Below, piece after piece: positions 1 to 6,841 of a stretch of DNA of 39,481 bases. Made by a program: the position numbers and the translations under genes. Where the stretch lies: positions 1 to 39,481 of the forward strand of contig NZ_CALHGG010000093.1 of assembly GCF_938029845.1 (NCBI RefSeq), written 5' to 3'. The notes beneath the pieces were generated by a model. That model had not been told where the DNA came from. It worked only from the letters and a program-made list of their open reading frames with translations, and ran no database searches. Source of the stretch: an uncultured Capnocytophaga sp. GTDB lineage: Bacteria > Bacteroidota > Bacteroidia > Flavobacteriales > Flavobacteriaceae. Each line of letters begins with the position of its first letter. Within the stretch, counting starts at the first letter, position 1.

Positions 1-2
1 CC

Positions 3-587
3 CAGCAATTGTATTTTGCAGGGGATTACTTATGCTTTTGTGAAGAAAACCAAGGGGTAGTAATATGGGCAATTCGAAAAGAAGATTTAACAAACCCTAA
101 CCCAGCTGTTTGGGGTAATTACGGCTCCGAAACCGACTCCAATTGGATACAAGAAACCCAAACACTCTCCGATTTTTGGCTGTATATTGCCATTTACAAC
201 GGTACTATGGGAGGCTTGCCTTACAACGCCAGTGCAATGGGCGGTTGGGGTATGGAAAACTTTGAAGTACCCGAGCAAGCGGTTGCCCATATCGAAAAAC
301 AATATACCGAGCTTACTTCCCTCAGCTGGAAAGGGCAACGTACTTTTATTGATGCTGATTTTGAAATAGTCATTACCCTTGCCATACACCAAACCAAAAA
401 CCGAGCTACCGCTATTTTTATAGGCAGCGCGCAACAAGAGTTATTTGATACTCTGTTAGACGCTATGGAAAACTTTGGCTTGGAATGGAATTACACTTCC
501 TACGATGATGATGACGATGATTTTCAAGTAGTCTCAGAAGCTGAATTAAATGAACTAAAAGCCAAAGGCTTATGGACCTTAAGTTAG
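3..587 (+). CDS. SUKH (SMI1/KNR4-like) protein, 5' end cut off
   Basis: The frame is open to the left edge of the window, so the true start lies upstream; the TTG at 9 is not needed as a start. The first visible residues (FAGDYLCFCEENQGVVIWAI) have the typical SUKH core, the strand with the EENQG turn followed by W-x-I. Members of this superfamily are often immunity proteins that bind and neutralise polymorphic toxins. The protein is about 194 residues as seen and carries a run of six aspartates near the end (DDDDDD). The next gene follows after 54 bases on the same strand; a TATTTTTG (589-596) lies between but has no convincing -33 element, so co-transcription is likely. The SUKH call is from recognition of the motif; the immunity role is inferred from family and neighbours. 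Confidence 0.75.
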   Translation, partial: QQLYFAGDYLCFCEENQGVVIWAIRKEDLTNPNPAVWGNYGSETDSNWIQETQTLSDFWLYIAIYNGTMGGLPYNASAMGGWGMENFEVPEQAVAHIEKQYTELTSLSWKGQRTFIDADFEIVITLAIHQTKNRATAIFIGSAQQELFDTLLDAMENFGLEWNYTSYDDDDDDFQVVSEAELNELKAKGLWTLS

Positions 588-641
588 CTATTTTTGTACT
601 ATAAAAAGCTATCAATAAACCCAATTAATTAAATTAACAAT

Positions 642-1304
642 ATGACCGAAGCAGTGGAAAAACACATCAAAAAGCTCCATCAGTTGGAGAAAAAAGGTAA
701 TTTGGAGGTAGAACACCTTTTAAAAATTCTCAAAATACCTAATAAAGAGTACATTACTCCCTTGCAGGAAATGGTAGCGCAATACCATTGGCAACCACTC
801 AATGATGAGCTTATTATACCCTTTGCCTCGTGGGTAGATGCCATTTGTATTTATCTAGAAGAAGGGGCGCAAGGCTTGGTAAAAGCAATATACAAAACGA
901 AAGACTTCTTTCATATCATCTTTGGAGTATTGGAAGAGTTACCTACAGAGGAAGCGCTCCCTGCCTTTTTAGAAATTGCTCAAACTTTCTTACCCCATAT
1001 CAGCGATGAGCAAAAGGATTTTGTACAAAAATATACCTATTCACTTTGTAATATATCACACCAACTCAAAGGTGAGAAGGTAAGCCAAGACCTTCACGAG
1101 GTTTTTGTACCTATCTTAAAGCAAATTATCAGCTTTGCACAGTCTAAAAAAGACGAAGTGCTAATGTGTAGTGCGGCAGTGTGTTTCCAAGCGTTTGGTA
1201 ACGAGAGTGATATTCCCTACCTCAAAGCACTCCCTTTTACAGAAGCCTATTACAAAAACACAGGAAAAACCATTGCCAAAAGAATAGAGAAGAAATATGC
1301 TTAG
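642..1304 (+). CDS. Helical protein of unknown function, paired with a SUKH-like gene
   Basis: I do not recognise a named family. The 220 residues are rich in Leu, Glu and Lys and read as amphipathic helices throughout, with alternating hydrophobic stretches (for example FFHIIFGVLEELPTEEALP and LPAFLEIAQTF) that resemble a HEAT or TPR-like solenoid. There is no signal peptide or membrane segment, so it is probably cytoplasmic. Its stop overlaps the start of the next gene by 8 bases, which suggests translational coupling. The same combination, a helical-repeat segment plus a SUKH segment, occurs fused in the protein at 5697-6710, so the two may act together as immunity factors. That role is inference from context. 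Confidence 0.7.
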   Translation: MTEAVEKHIKKLHQLEKKGNLEVEHLLKILKIPNKEYITPLQEMVAQYHWQPLNDELIIPFASWVDAICIYLEEGAQGLVKAIYKTKDFFHIIFGVLEELPTEEALPAFLEIAQTFLPHISDEQKDFVQKYTYSLCNISHQLKGEKVSQDLHEVFVPILKQIISFAQSKKDEVLMCSAAVCFQAFGNESDIPYLKALPFTEAYYKNTGKTIAKRIEKKYA

Positions 1305-1884
1305 TTTTACAAAAGACGATAGAGAAGCCCTACACCAAGCCGGCATTACCGCTGAGTTGCACTCTCCTCAACCCCAGCTGATGAGCCTTGATGAGGTACT
1401 GCAAAACAAGTTTGCCCTACTGAATGACTACCTACAAATGGGGTTTTATTTTATCCGCTTTCCAGATGAACTTGTCTCTATGCAACTAGAAGAGGAACAC
1501 TTTCAATGCTTTGGAAAATGTTGTTATGGTTATTTTGTATTGAACGACATAGGAAATGTACACTTACTCTCTACTAACAACGGTTATACTACTACCCCTG
1601 TGGTGTGGGTGAATCATTCATTAGAGGAGTTTATCAAAACTTATAGTCTGTTGCTGGCGGGGGTATTTCAGCTTAAAGGTAGTGATACTTCTACCCAAGA
1701 AAAGCTTTTTGCCACATTGGATAAAGTTGTCCAGCAAGTAACCGAGGCTATCCAAGAACTTAATCCTAAATTATTAGAGGAAGGAAGCCTTTGGGAGCAA
1801 TTTATTTATATGATAGAAGATGGCTGGTTTTCTACCACTTATCACGAAATATTCTATATCAAAGAAGGAAGAAGAAGCCTATGA
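1297..1884 (+). CDS. Probable SUKH-like immunity protein
   Basis: This 195-residue cytoplasmic protein starts inside the end of the previous gene (8-base overlap). The middle part has the order of features seen in SUKH proteins: a strand containing YGYFVLNDIGNVHLL, then a stretch ending in PVVWVNHSLEEFIKTYSLL, which matches the usual 'asserted by W/V-N-x-S-L-x-x-F' helix near the end of the fold. The match is weaker than for the genes at 3, 4712 and 5697, and it could belong to another immunity family. The gene is followed by a short convergent spacer. Confidence 0.6.
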   Translation: MLSFTKDDREALHQAGITAELHSPQPQLMSLDEVLQNKFALLNDYLQMGFYFIRFPDELVSMQLEEEHFQCFGKCCYGYFVLNDIGNVHLLSTNNGYTTTPVVWVNHSLEEFIKTYSLLLAGVFQLKGSDTSTQEKLFATLDKVVQQVTEAIQELNPKLLEEGSLWEQFIYMIEDGWFSTTYHEIFYIKEGRRSL

Positions 1885-1922
1885 TAATTAGCTGATTTGC
1901 CAATTAGTGAATTTGCTAATTA
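1885..1922. terminator. Weak inverted repeat between convergent genes
   Basis: The arms TAATTAGC (1885-1892) and GCTAATTA (1915-1922) are exact reverse complements around a 22-base loop, located between the plus-strand gene ending at 1884 and the minus-strand gene ending at 1943. The spacer is made of AATTAGC/GCTAATT units of the kind repeated at 31101-31260. A role as a bidirectional terminator is inferred from position; the long loop makes it weak. Confidence 0.35.
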
Positions 1923-1942
1923 AAAGGGTATGGTAATTAAAT

Positions 1943-2398
1943 TTACAGCCAACGACGTACTTTTAGGCAATAGTTTTCGTATTCTTTGCCAAACTTCAGT
2001 CTAAGGGTGCGCTCTTCTGGAATGATTTGGAAGCGTGTCATATAGGCTATAAATAGCGGTATCCCTATCCAAGTTAAAAGATAAGAGAGCCATATCGCCC
2101 AAGCGAGTAAGCAACAAACCAAGCCTACATACATAGGGTTACGAGTCAGTTGGTATATCCCTTTTGAAACAAAATGAGTAGCCTGCGAGGGATCAAGAGG
2201 ATTGATAGTAGTGCGGGCTTTGTGAAAACTCCAAAGCGCAGCCAATCCAACTCCCACACCTATCATTGTGAAGGTTATAGCCACTGTGGGCAGGTGAGGC
2301 AATGCACTAAAAGGTAATAAATGAGCAAGCACCCACATTAGCAAGGCACAGATAAGCCATACTGCAGCAGGTGGGATTTTAAGTTCTAAATTCTTCAT
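1943..2398 (-). CDS. Isoprenylcysteine carboxyl methyltransferase-like membrane protein
   Basis: A 151-residue integral membrane protein of the bacterial ICMT/PEMT type, SAM-dependent methyltransferases embedded in the cytoplasmic membrane. The family signature is plain: KGIYQLTRNPMY (79-90, with the G-x-Y-x-x-x-R-N-P motif), followed by a hydrophobic hairpin and the C-terminal E-E pair PEERTLRLKFGKEY (127-140). Three or four membrane segments are visible (about 11-33, 37-58, 91-120). The natural substrate of the bacterial members is mostly unknown, and protein prenylcysteine is unlikely in a bacterium. It is the last gene of a three-gene minus-strand operon, 22 bases behind its neighbour. 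Confidence 0.85.
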   Translation of the reverse strand: MKNLELKIPPAAVWLICALLMWVLAHLLPFSALPHLPTVAITFTMIGVGVGLAALWSFHKARTTINPLDPSQATHFVSKGIYQLTRNPMYVGLVCCLLAWAIWLSYLLTWIGIPLFIAYMTRFQIIPEERTLRLKFGKEYENYCLKVRRWL

Positions 2399-2420
2399 TT
2401 ATAAATCAACTAATGTTTTT

Positions 2421-2753
2421 TTAGAAAGGAGCATACACCCCCAAGTCTTTTCCCCAATCCAATTCGGCAAAACGAGTACTGAAAGCCTCATATACTTCTT
2501 TGGAATTGATTTGTAAAGCGGTGTAGTTCTCAATTTCTTGTAGTTTTGAAATATCAGTAAATGATACAAAAATAGGTAGGTTGCTATGCTTTAATAAGCT
2601 TTCTACCTGAGGTTTGGCTTTAACAAGCGCTGCCATACACACTTCAAGCATAGTTTTCCTATAGTTATCACAATCACTTTTGATAGCACTCACCTCTTCC
2701 CTAAGTTTTTTATTAAAGGCTTTCAACTGACTATCTTCTAAATCATAGCTCAT
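2421..2753 (-). CDS. Small protein of unknown function, coupled to upstream gene
   Basis: The protein has 110 residues and belongs to no family I recognise. I place the start at the ATG at 2753 rather than the in-frame TTG at 2759, because this ATG forms an ATGA overlap with the stop codon of the preceding gene (2750-2753), a classic arrangement for translational coupling. The N-terminal half (LEDSQLKAFNKKLREEVSAI) is strongly helical and may form a coiled coil; the rest is a mixed fold. No signal peptide. Whether it has a role with the adjacent genes cannot be read from the sequence. Confidence 0.65.
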   Translation of the reverse strand: MSYDLEDSQLKAFNKKLREEVSAIKSDCDNYRKTMLEVCMAALVKAKPQVESLLKHSNLPIFVSFTDISKLQEIENYTALQINSKEVYEAFSTRFAELDWGKDLGVYAPF

Positions 2754-2998
2754 ACACAACCATTCATTAGGCGACCATTTAAAATATAGAAAATCGTCAG
2801 TATCAGTAGTGTTACCTCATTTTCTGATAGAATCTTCTCCAAGTCTTCAGTATTGGCTAATGCTAAAAAGAAATGCTCCATATCATCATTACCAACCAAT
2901 GCCAAGGCATAAGGTTGTTTGTGGCTATCCTTCATTTGGTTCAAATCACTCACAATACTATAGGTATTAATGAGTTCTTCTATTTTTTGTTTATCCAT
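2750..2998 (-). CDS. Small protein of unknown function, first gene of operon
   Basis: The protein has 82 residues. The N-terminal part (MDKQKIEELINTYSIVSDLN) is helical, the centre mixed, and the last 25 residues (from VTLLILTIFYILNGR) are hydrophobic enough for one membrane segment. It is preceded at a suitable distance by a good minus-strand promoter (3017-3046) and its stop codon overlaps the start of the next gene. A frameshift joining the two genes was considered, but the other frames contain stops across the junction, so both appear intact. Function unknown. Confidence 0.6.
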   Translation of the reverse strand: MDKQKIEELINTYSIVSDLNQMKDSHKQPYALALVGNDDMEHFFLALANTEDLEKILSENEVTLLILTIFYILNGRLMNGCV

Positions 2999-3016
2999 AC
3001 GTTATTGTTCTAAAGG

Positions 3017-3046
3017 CAAAGGTAGTGATATTTTGGTAATTAGCAA
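3017..3046 (-). promoter_or_regulatory. Promoter of the minus-strand operon 2998-1943
   Basis: Read on the minus strand: TTG (3046-3044), 19 bases, TACCTTTG (3024-3017). This matches the Bacteroidota consensus TTG-N19-21-TAnnTTTG. It is interleaved with the plus-strand promoter at 3033-3062. Confidence 0.7.
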
Positions 3047-3062
3047 ATTATCCTTACCTTTG
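3033..3062 (+). promoter_or_regulatory. Promoter of the gene at 3137
   Basis: TTG (3033-3035), 19 bases, TACCTTTG (3055-3062), fitting the Bacteroidota consensus. Its -33 lies inside the minus-strand promoter and both -7 boxes are identical (TACCTTTG), so the whole region 3017-3062 is an inverted arrangement. Transcripts would have a leader of roughly 70 bases before the ATG at 3137. Confidence 0.7.
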
Positions 3063-3136
3063 TGCTCTAAAAACCGATGAAAAGTAATTGGTAGTTTATC
3101 CCAATTTGCACTTTTCAACCCTTAAAATTTTTAAAG

Positions 3137-3661
3137 ATGAACACCTTAAGAAAAAAATTACGTCCTGATTTTGCGACAGCAGAAAAGTTGTACCCACTTG
3201 TACTAAAACGCCTAGAAGACTACGAAGCCTTTCATGATGCCCAAAGTGAAGATACTCCCGAAGAAGTATTTGACAAAGAATACAAGGCGATGGAGCAGTA
3301 CTTGAGTACACTCACGGGTAAAGACCTTTCCAATACTTGGCTATGGGAATGGTGGGAAGGTAATGGCATTGAAGCCTTTGCCTTTGATTTGGCAATGCCC
3401 GATCCTGTAAAGCACAACGACCTCACTCGTGAAGATATCGCTGCTTTTGTGCGCATCATCATAGATAATGAATTTGAGTGCGAAAATGACTTTCAAGAGG
3501 AGTTTATGATGGATATGTTCTACGAAAATCAATACTTTTATAAATTTTTAGAGCTCAACTGTCCGCATTTCGACCCTACTGTGTTCAATACCACCAAAGA
3601 TAAAAAAGGCAAATATCACGAGCCTACTGTGGAGGAGGTAATGAAGAAGATTTATCGTTAG
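3137..3661 (+). CDS. Acidic protein of unknown function
   Basis: A 174-residue, probably cytoplasmic protein without signal peptide or membrane segment; I do not recognise the family. It is acidic and aromatic-rich, with a short WLWEWWEGNG stretch near residue 68, then PDPVKHNDLTREDIAAFVR, and a C-terminal part rich in Asp, Glu, Phe and Tyr. It stands alone behind its own promoter (3033-3062), divergent from the three-gene operon. Its position among SUKH genes makes an immunity or anti-phage accessory role possible, but nothing in the protein itself shows it. Confidence 0.65.
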   Translation: MNTLRKKLRPDFATAEKLYPLVLKRLEDYEAFHDAQSEDTPEEVFDKEYKAMEQYLSTLTGKDLSNTWLWEWWEGNGIEAFAFDLAMPDPVKHNDLTREDIAAFVRIIIDNEFECENDFQEEFMMDMFYENQYFYKFLELNCPHFDPTVFNTTKDKKGKYHEPTVEEVMKKIYR

Positions 3662-3705
3662 TACTAAAAAAATAATTTTAAATAACGTGAGTTCCTACGA
3701 GTTTT

Positions 3706-3856
3706 CACGGATATCACAGATTTTCTATCTTTGTGTAATTATGTTGTTGAGATTTACACAGATAGATAAGACTTTTGGTCTTATTTATTCGTGTAAATCA
3801 TAAAGCTACACTTAGTTGTTATACCATTTTCTCTGTGAAAATCTGTAAAATCCGTG
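3706..3856. repeat. Palindromic MITE-like intergenic element
   Basis: About 150 bases of nested inverted repeats. Outer arms: CACGGATATCACAGATTTTC (3706-3725) and its near reverse complement (3837-3856), 18 of 20 matching. Middle arms: GATTTACAC (3751-3759) and GTGTAAATC (3791-3799), exact. Inner arms: ATAAGAC (3766-3772) and GTCTTAT (3778-3784), exact. No coding capacity. Sequences with CACGGAT...CACAGATTTTC are a type I associate with dispersed intergenic repeats of Bacteroidota (recollection). A TATCTTTG (3726-3733) inside the element could act as a -7 box for the gene at 3897. Confidence 0.65.
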
Positions 3857-3896
3857 GGGACTTTTTATATCGAACTTGCCTTAAAAATCTATACAA

Positions 3897-4682
3897 ATGG
3901 AACTAAATCGTATCAAAGGAAAAATCGCTTTTATCTCAGGTGCCAGCAGTGGGATAGGGAAAGCAGTAGCTGAAAAGTTGGCGCAAATGGGGGCGAATCT
4001 TATTCTCTGTGCGCGCCGTGCTGAGGTATTGGCTCAACTGAAAGCCCAATTGGAAAAAGAACACGCTATAGAGGTTATTACCTTAGCTTTCGATGTGAGA
4101 AACTACCAAGAGGTGGCAAAAAATATCCAGTCCTTACCCGAAAAATGGCGACATATTGAGATTCTTATTAATAATGCGGGCTTGGCAATAGGATTGCAAC
4201 CCCTTCATACCTACACTATGGAGGATGCCGACCAGATGATTGACACCAATATCAAAGGATTTACCTATATCGCGGGTAGTGTGATTCCGCTGATGCTCGC
4301 CACCGACAAGATAGGTACGATTGTGAACATCGGGTCGGTAGCGGGAGAAATAGCCTACCCCAATGGCAGTATCTATTGTGCTACCAAGTTTGCTGTAAAA
4401 GCCCTCAGTGATGCCATGCGTATAGAGCTGGTGGACAAGAAAATAAAGGTAACGACCGTAAAACCTGGCTTGGTAGAAACCAATTTCAGTAAGGTACGCT
4501 TCAAAGGTGATGAGCAGAAAGCCGAGAACGTATACAAGGGTATCACGCCCCTATATGCCGAAGATATCGCCGACACGATCGCCTATATCGTCAATCTGCC
4601 TGATAAAATTCAAATTACCAATATTACCGTCACCCCGCTCCACCAAGCCGATGCTATTCACGTACACAAATTAGCAGAGTAG
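3897..4682 (+). CDS. SDR-family NAD(P)-dependent oxidoreductase
   Basis: A classical short-chain dehydrogenase/reductase of 261 residues, close to the usual 250. Visible motifs: cofactor-binding SGASSGIG (14-21), CARR (38-41) after beta-2, which suggests NADP(H), DV (66-67), NNAG (92-95), and the catalytic Ser147, Tyr160 and Lys164 (IGSVAG and YCATK). The PG motif occurs in TVKPGLVETNF. The best-known close relatives are YdfG-type serine/3-hydroxy acid dehydrogenases, but the substrate cannot be read from the sequence. It follows the palindromic repeat and precedes SUKH genes by 29 bases; it appears to be an ordinary housekeeping gene inside the accessory stretch. Confidence 0.9.
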   Translation: MELNRIKGKIAFISGASSGIGKAVAEKLAQMGANLILCARRAEVLAQLKAQLEKEHAIEVITLAFDVRNYQEVAKNIQSLPEKWRHIEILINNAGLAIGLQPLHTYTMEDADQMIDTNIKGFTYIAGSVIPLMLATDKIGTIVNIGSVAGEIAYPNGSIYCATKFAVKALSDAMRIELVDKKIKVTTVKPGLVETNFSKVRFKGDEQKAENVYKGITPLYAEDIADTIAYIVNLPDKIQITNITVTPLHQADAIHVHKLAE

Positions 4683-4711
4683 TCAATTTGCCGATTCACT
4701 AATTTCTTATT

Positions 4712-5704
4712 ATGTTAAAAACCCTAGAACAACAATACCAATTTCAATATCCTGAACTATATCATCGGCTTTATGCTGACCAAATGCTCGATATAGGCGA
4801 ATATGCTTCGCATTGGAGTAAAGAAGTATATCCACAACTTAAAAACCACCCACCACTCTTTTTGTACAGTGGTGATTTTGAGTTGATACCACTTGCTAAT
4901 ATTGCCGAAGCTATCGAAGAACTCAACGGCGAGGAGAGTTGGTTCAGTATCAACCCCGATTACCTTTTTATTCCATTCGGACAAACGGGCGGTGGTGATT
5001 ATTATTGCTTTTTGTACGACCAAAACGCTCCTAAACCCACTCCTCCTATAGCCTTGCTACAACACGATTCTGACGAGGCTGAACTATTAGCAAACACCCT
5101 TGAAGACTTCTTTTTCTATGAGATGCTCAACTCGGTGAACGATATATACGAGGGGTCGCTCGTACGCAGTGAAGGTGATTTCTACGAAAATATCACCCGC
5201 CTACTGCAAAGTCACCTGCCTTATATAACCAACGAGGCACAACGGCAAGTAATACAAGAAGTTTATAGCCGAAAACTCACCGATTTCACACGTGTGTTGC
5301 CACGTTTTACCCAAACCTATCAAGGATTATTATCCGATGAAGAATTGGCGCAACTCCTGCAACAGTATATCCCCATAACAGGCGAAAAGACCTTTGTATA
5401 TACAACTGAAAATGAAATAGAAAGTACCCCTCCGCGATATATAGACGGAACGCTCTATGTACGGGTAAGTCCTATTCCTGCTAAAAACGACAAAGTGTAT
5501 GATGCCCTCAAAGCGCTGAATTGGCGACAAAACAAAGCTGTTACCGACCGCTTAGAGTACAGCAAGAAAATGCAATTGTACTACAACGACCAGTATGGCG
5601 TTCCGTGGGAAGAGTATATTTTAGGCGCTTTCAAAGAGCGTATTGAGGCGCTGAAGCAATTCCCCAATGTAACCGTAACTTTTGAAGAAACAAACAATGA
5701 GTAA
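4712..5704 (+). CDS. SUKH (SMI1/KNR4-like) protein with C-terminal extension
   Basis: The protein has 330 residues. The first 140 form a SUKH domain: PELYHRLYADQML, then LFLYSGDFELIPLANIAEAI, then INPDYLFIPFGQTGGGDYYC, the last with the typical strand-turn-strand and glycine-rich turn. The remaining 190 residues contain a mostly helical segment and a mixed end of unknown type. SUKH proteins commonly neutralise secreted nuclease or deaminase toxins. The gene overlaps the next SUKH gene by 8 bases. Cytoplasmic; no signal peptide. The SUKH assignment is confident, the immunity role is inferred. Confidence 0.8.
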   Translation: MLKTLEQQYQFQYPELYHRLYADQMLDIGEYASHWSKEVYPQLKNHPPLFLYSGDFELIPLANIAEAIEELNGEESWFSINPDYLFIPFGQTGGGDYYCFLYDQNAPKPTPPIALLQHDSDEAELLANTLEDFFFYEMLNSVNDIYEGSLVRSEGDFYENITRLLQSHLPYITNEAQRQVIQEVYSRKLTDFTRVLPRFTQTYQGLLSDEELAQLLQQYIPITGEKTFVYTTENEIESTPPRYIDGTLYVRVSPIPAKNDKVYDALKALNWRQNKAVTDRLEYSKKMQLYYNDQYGVPWEEYILGAFKERIEALKQFPNVTVTFEETNNE

Positions 5705-6710
5705 ACAAGAAAAAGATTTCAGCGATCTCTCTCAAAAACTCCTCACTACTACCAACGGCAGCGAATATCACGAATTGGTAAGAAAAATAGTGAAGAAGTA
5801 CGGCGAGAAAATGCGTCAAGAAACCTTACAAACCTTAGTACGAGCAGTAAAAGAAAGCAAAATTACCCATGCTCGCGACTTTGTAATCGCACGTATCTCG
5901 GAACTTGTAACCGAAAACGACACTGAACTTGCCCCTTTCCTCTATGAGATGATAACCCAAGGCTTACCCTATTGGGCTTTTAGCGGACTGCTGAAAGTAG
6001 AGGGCGACAAGTGCTATCCTTTTTTGGTAGATTACTTGCAAAAGGAGGATAGCAAAGAGAATAAAGGCAGTGCTATCATCGCCTTAGCCGAGCATAGCGG
6101 ACAGCCTTTTAATAACGATCTCCCCTCCGACCCTGCTTATTGGCAAGCCTTGCCTATGGAAAGAGTACTTGAATGGCAGGCTCAAGGTTACCCAAGAAAA
6201 CAAGTACTCAGCGAGTTTCCGTTTTTGCAAAAAAATCCACAAACCGACTTACAAAAGGCAATGGCTAAAATAGAGCAGGCTTTAGCAAAAGAGAGAGATT
6301 TTTGGCACGTAAAATCATATCAATACAACCGCGCTATTTTGGAAGTGCCCGAAAAGCAAGTTATCGACAATATTAAAACGCGTTGGGAACTGCCTGCTGT
6401 TTATCTCACTTTCTTAGAACGCTTTTCGCCTGCCAGTGATGCTTTTCTCAAGGGCATCAATCTGTATGGTGCTAATACTTTAATAGCGAATCAATGCGGT
6501 TATGCTTTCAGTAGCCCCGATGATGAACGCTTCCCCGATTGGAAAGCCCATTGGCTCGTAATCGCCGATAAAGATGCTGACCCCTATATACTCGACCTTT
6601 CCAAAAGTGACGGCAATGATGCACCTATCTACAAAGCTCCCCACGGTGCAGGCCAGTGGAAATGGCGTAAAGTAGCAAGTGGTTTTTTAGAGTTCTTAGA
6701 AAAATTGTAG
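5697..6710 (+). CDS. Helical-repeat plus SUKH-domain protein
   Basis: I place the start at the ATG at 5697, which overlaps the upstream stop by 8 bases, rather than the in-frame TTG at 5682. The resulting 337-residue protein has an N-terminal helical part resembling HEAT repeats (roughly 10-150, e.g. LYEMITQGLPYWAFSGLL) and a C-terminal SUKH domain (from about 220, containing WELPAVYLTFLERFSP, then HWLVIADKDADPYILDLS and a final WKWRKVASGFLEFLEKL). The DPYILDL strand and the last helix are characteristic. It is the end of a two-gene operon and of the immunity-like region. The HEAT-plus-SUKH fusion parallels the separate helical and SUKH genes at 642 and 1297. Confidence 0.8.
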   Translation: MSKQEKDFSDLSQKLLTTTNGSEYHELVRKIVKKYGEKMRQETLQTLVRAVKESKITHARDFVIARISELVTENDTELAPFLYEMITQGLPYWAFSGLLKVEGDKCYPFLVDYLQKEDSKENKGSAIIALAEHSGQPFNNDLPSDPAYWQALPMERVLEWQAQGYPRKQVLSEFPFLQKNPQTDLQKAMAKIEQALAKERDFWHVKSYQYNRAILEVPEKQVIDNIKTRWELPAVYLTFLERFSPASDAFLKGINLYGANTLIANQCGYAFSSPDDERFPDWKAHWLVIADKDADPYILDLSKSDGNDAPIYKAPHGAGQWKWRKVASGFLEFLEKL

Positions 6711-6751
6711 GAAGGATGTTTTTGGAGAGAAAATGGGATTCTAGATTATTT

Positions 6752-6771
6752 AAAAGATAAACTTATCTTTT
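6752..6771. promoter_or_regulatory. Palindrome upstream of the restriction-modification promoter
   Basis: AAAAGATAA (6752-6760), two bases, TTATCTTTT (6763-6771): exact 9-base arms. It ends two bases before the -33 TTG of the defence operon. The position fits an operator, possibly for the N-terminal DNA-binding domain of the methyltransferase encoded next; that link is inference. Confidence 0.55.
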
Positions 6772-6773
6772 TA

Positions 6774-6804
6774 TTGGAATACAAAAAGAAATGATGTATC
6801 TTTG
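6774..6804 (+). promoter_or_regulatory. Promoter of the defence operon
   Basis: TTG (6774-6776), 20 bases, TATCTTTG (6797-6804), an excellent match to the Bacteroidota consensus. Transcription would start near 6810, about 30 bases before the methyltransferase ATG. An AAGGAGAG (6826-6833) sits at Shine-Dalgarno distance before that ATG, unusually strong for this window. Confidence 0.75.
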
Positions 6805-6841
6805 CACCTTGAATTAAAACTATGGAAGGAGAGACACCATT

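Noticed and set aside
2750..2830. Possible frameshift joining the two small minus-strand genes
   Set aside because: The ATGA overlap is intact, and the other frames contain several stops just upstream of the junction.
5682..5699. TTG start for the helical-SUKH gene, and likewise TTG at 2759 for the small minus-strand gene
   Set aside because: In both cases an ATG a few codons downstream overlaps the preceding stop codon, the usual coupled arrangement.
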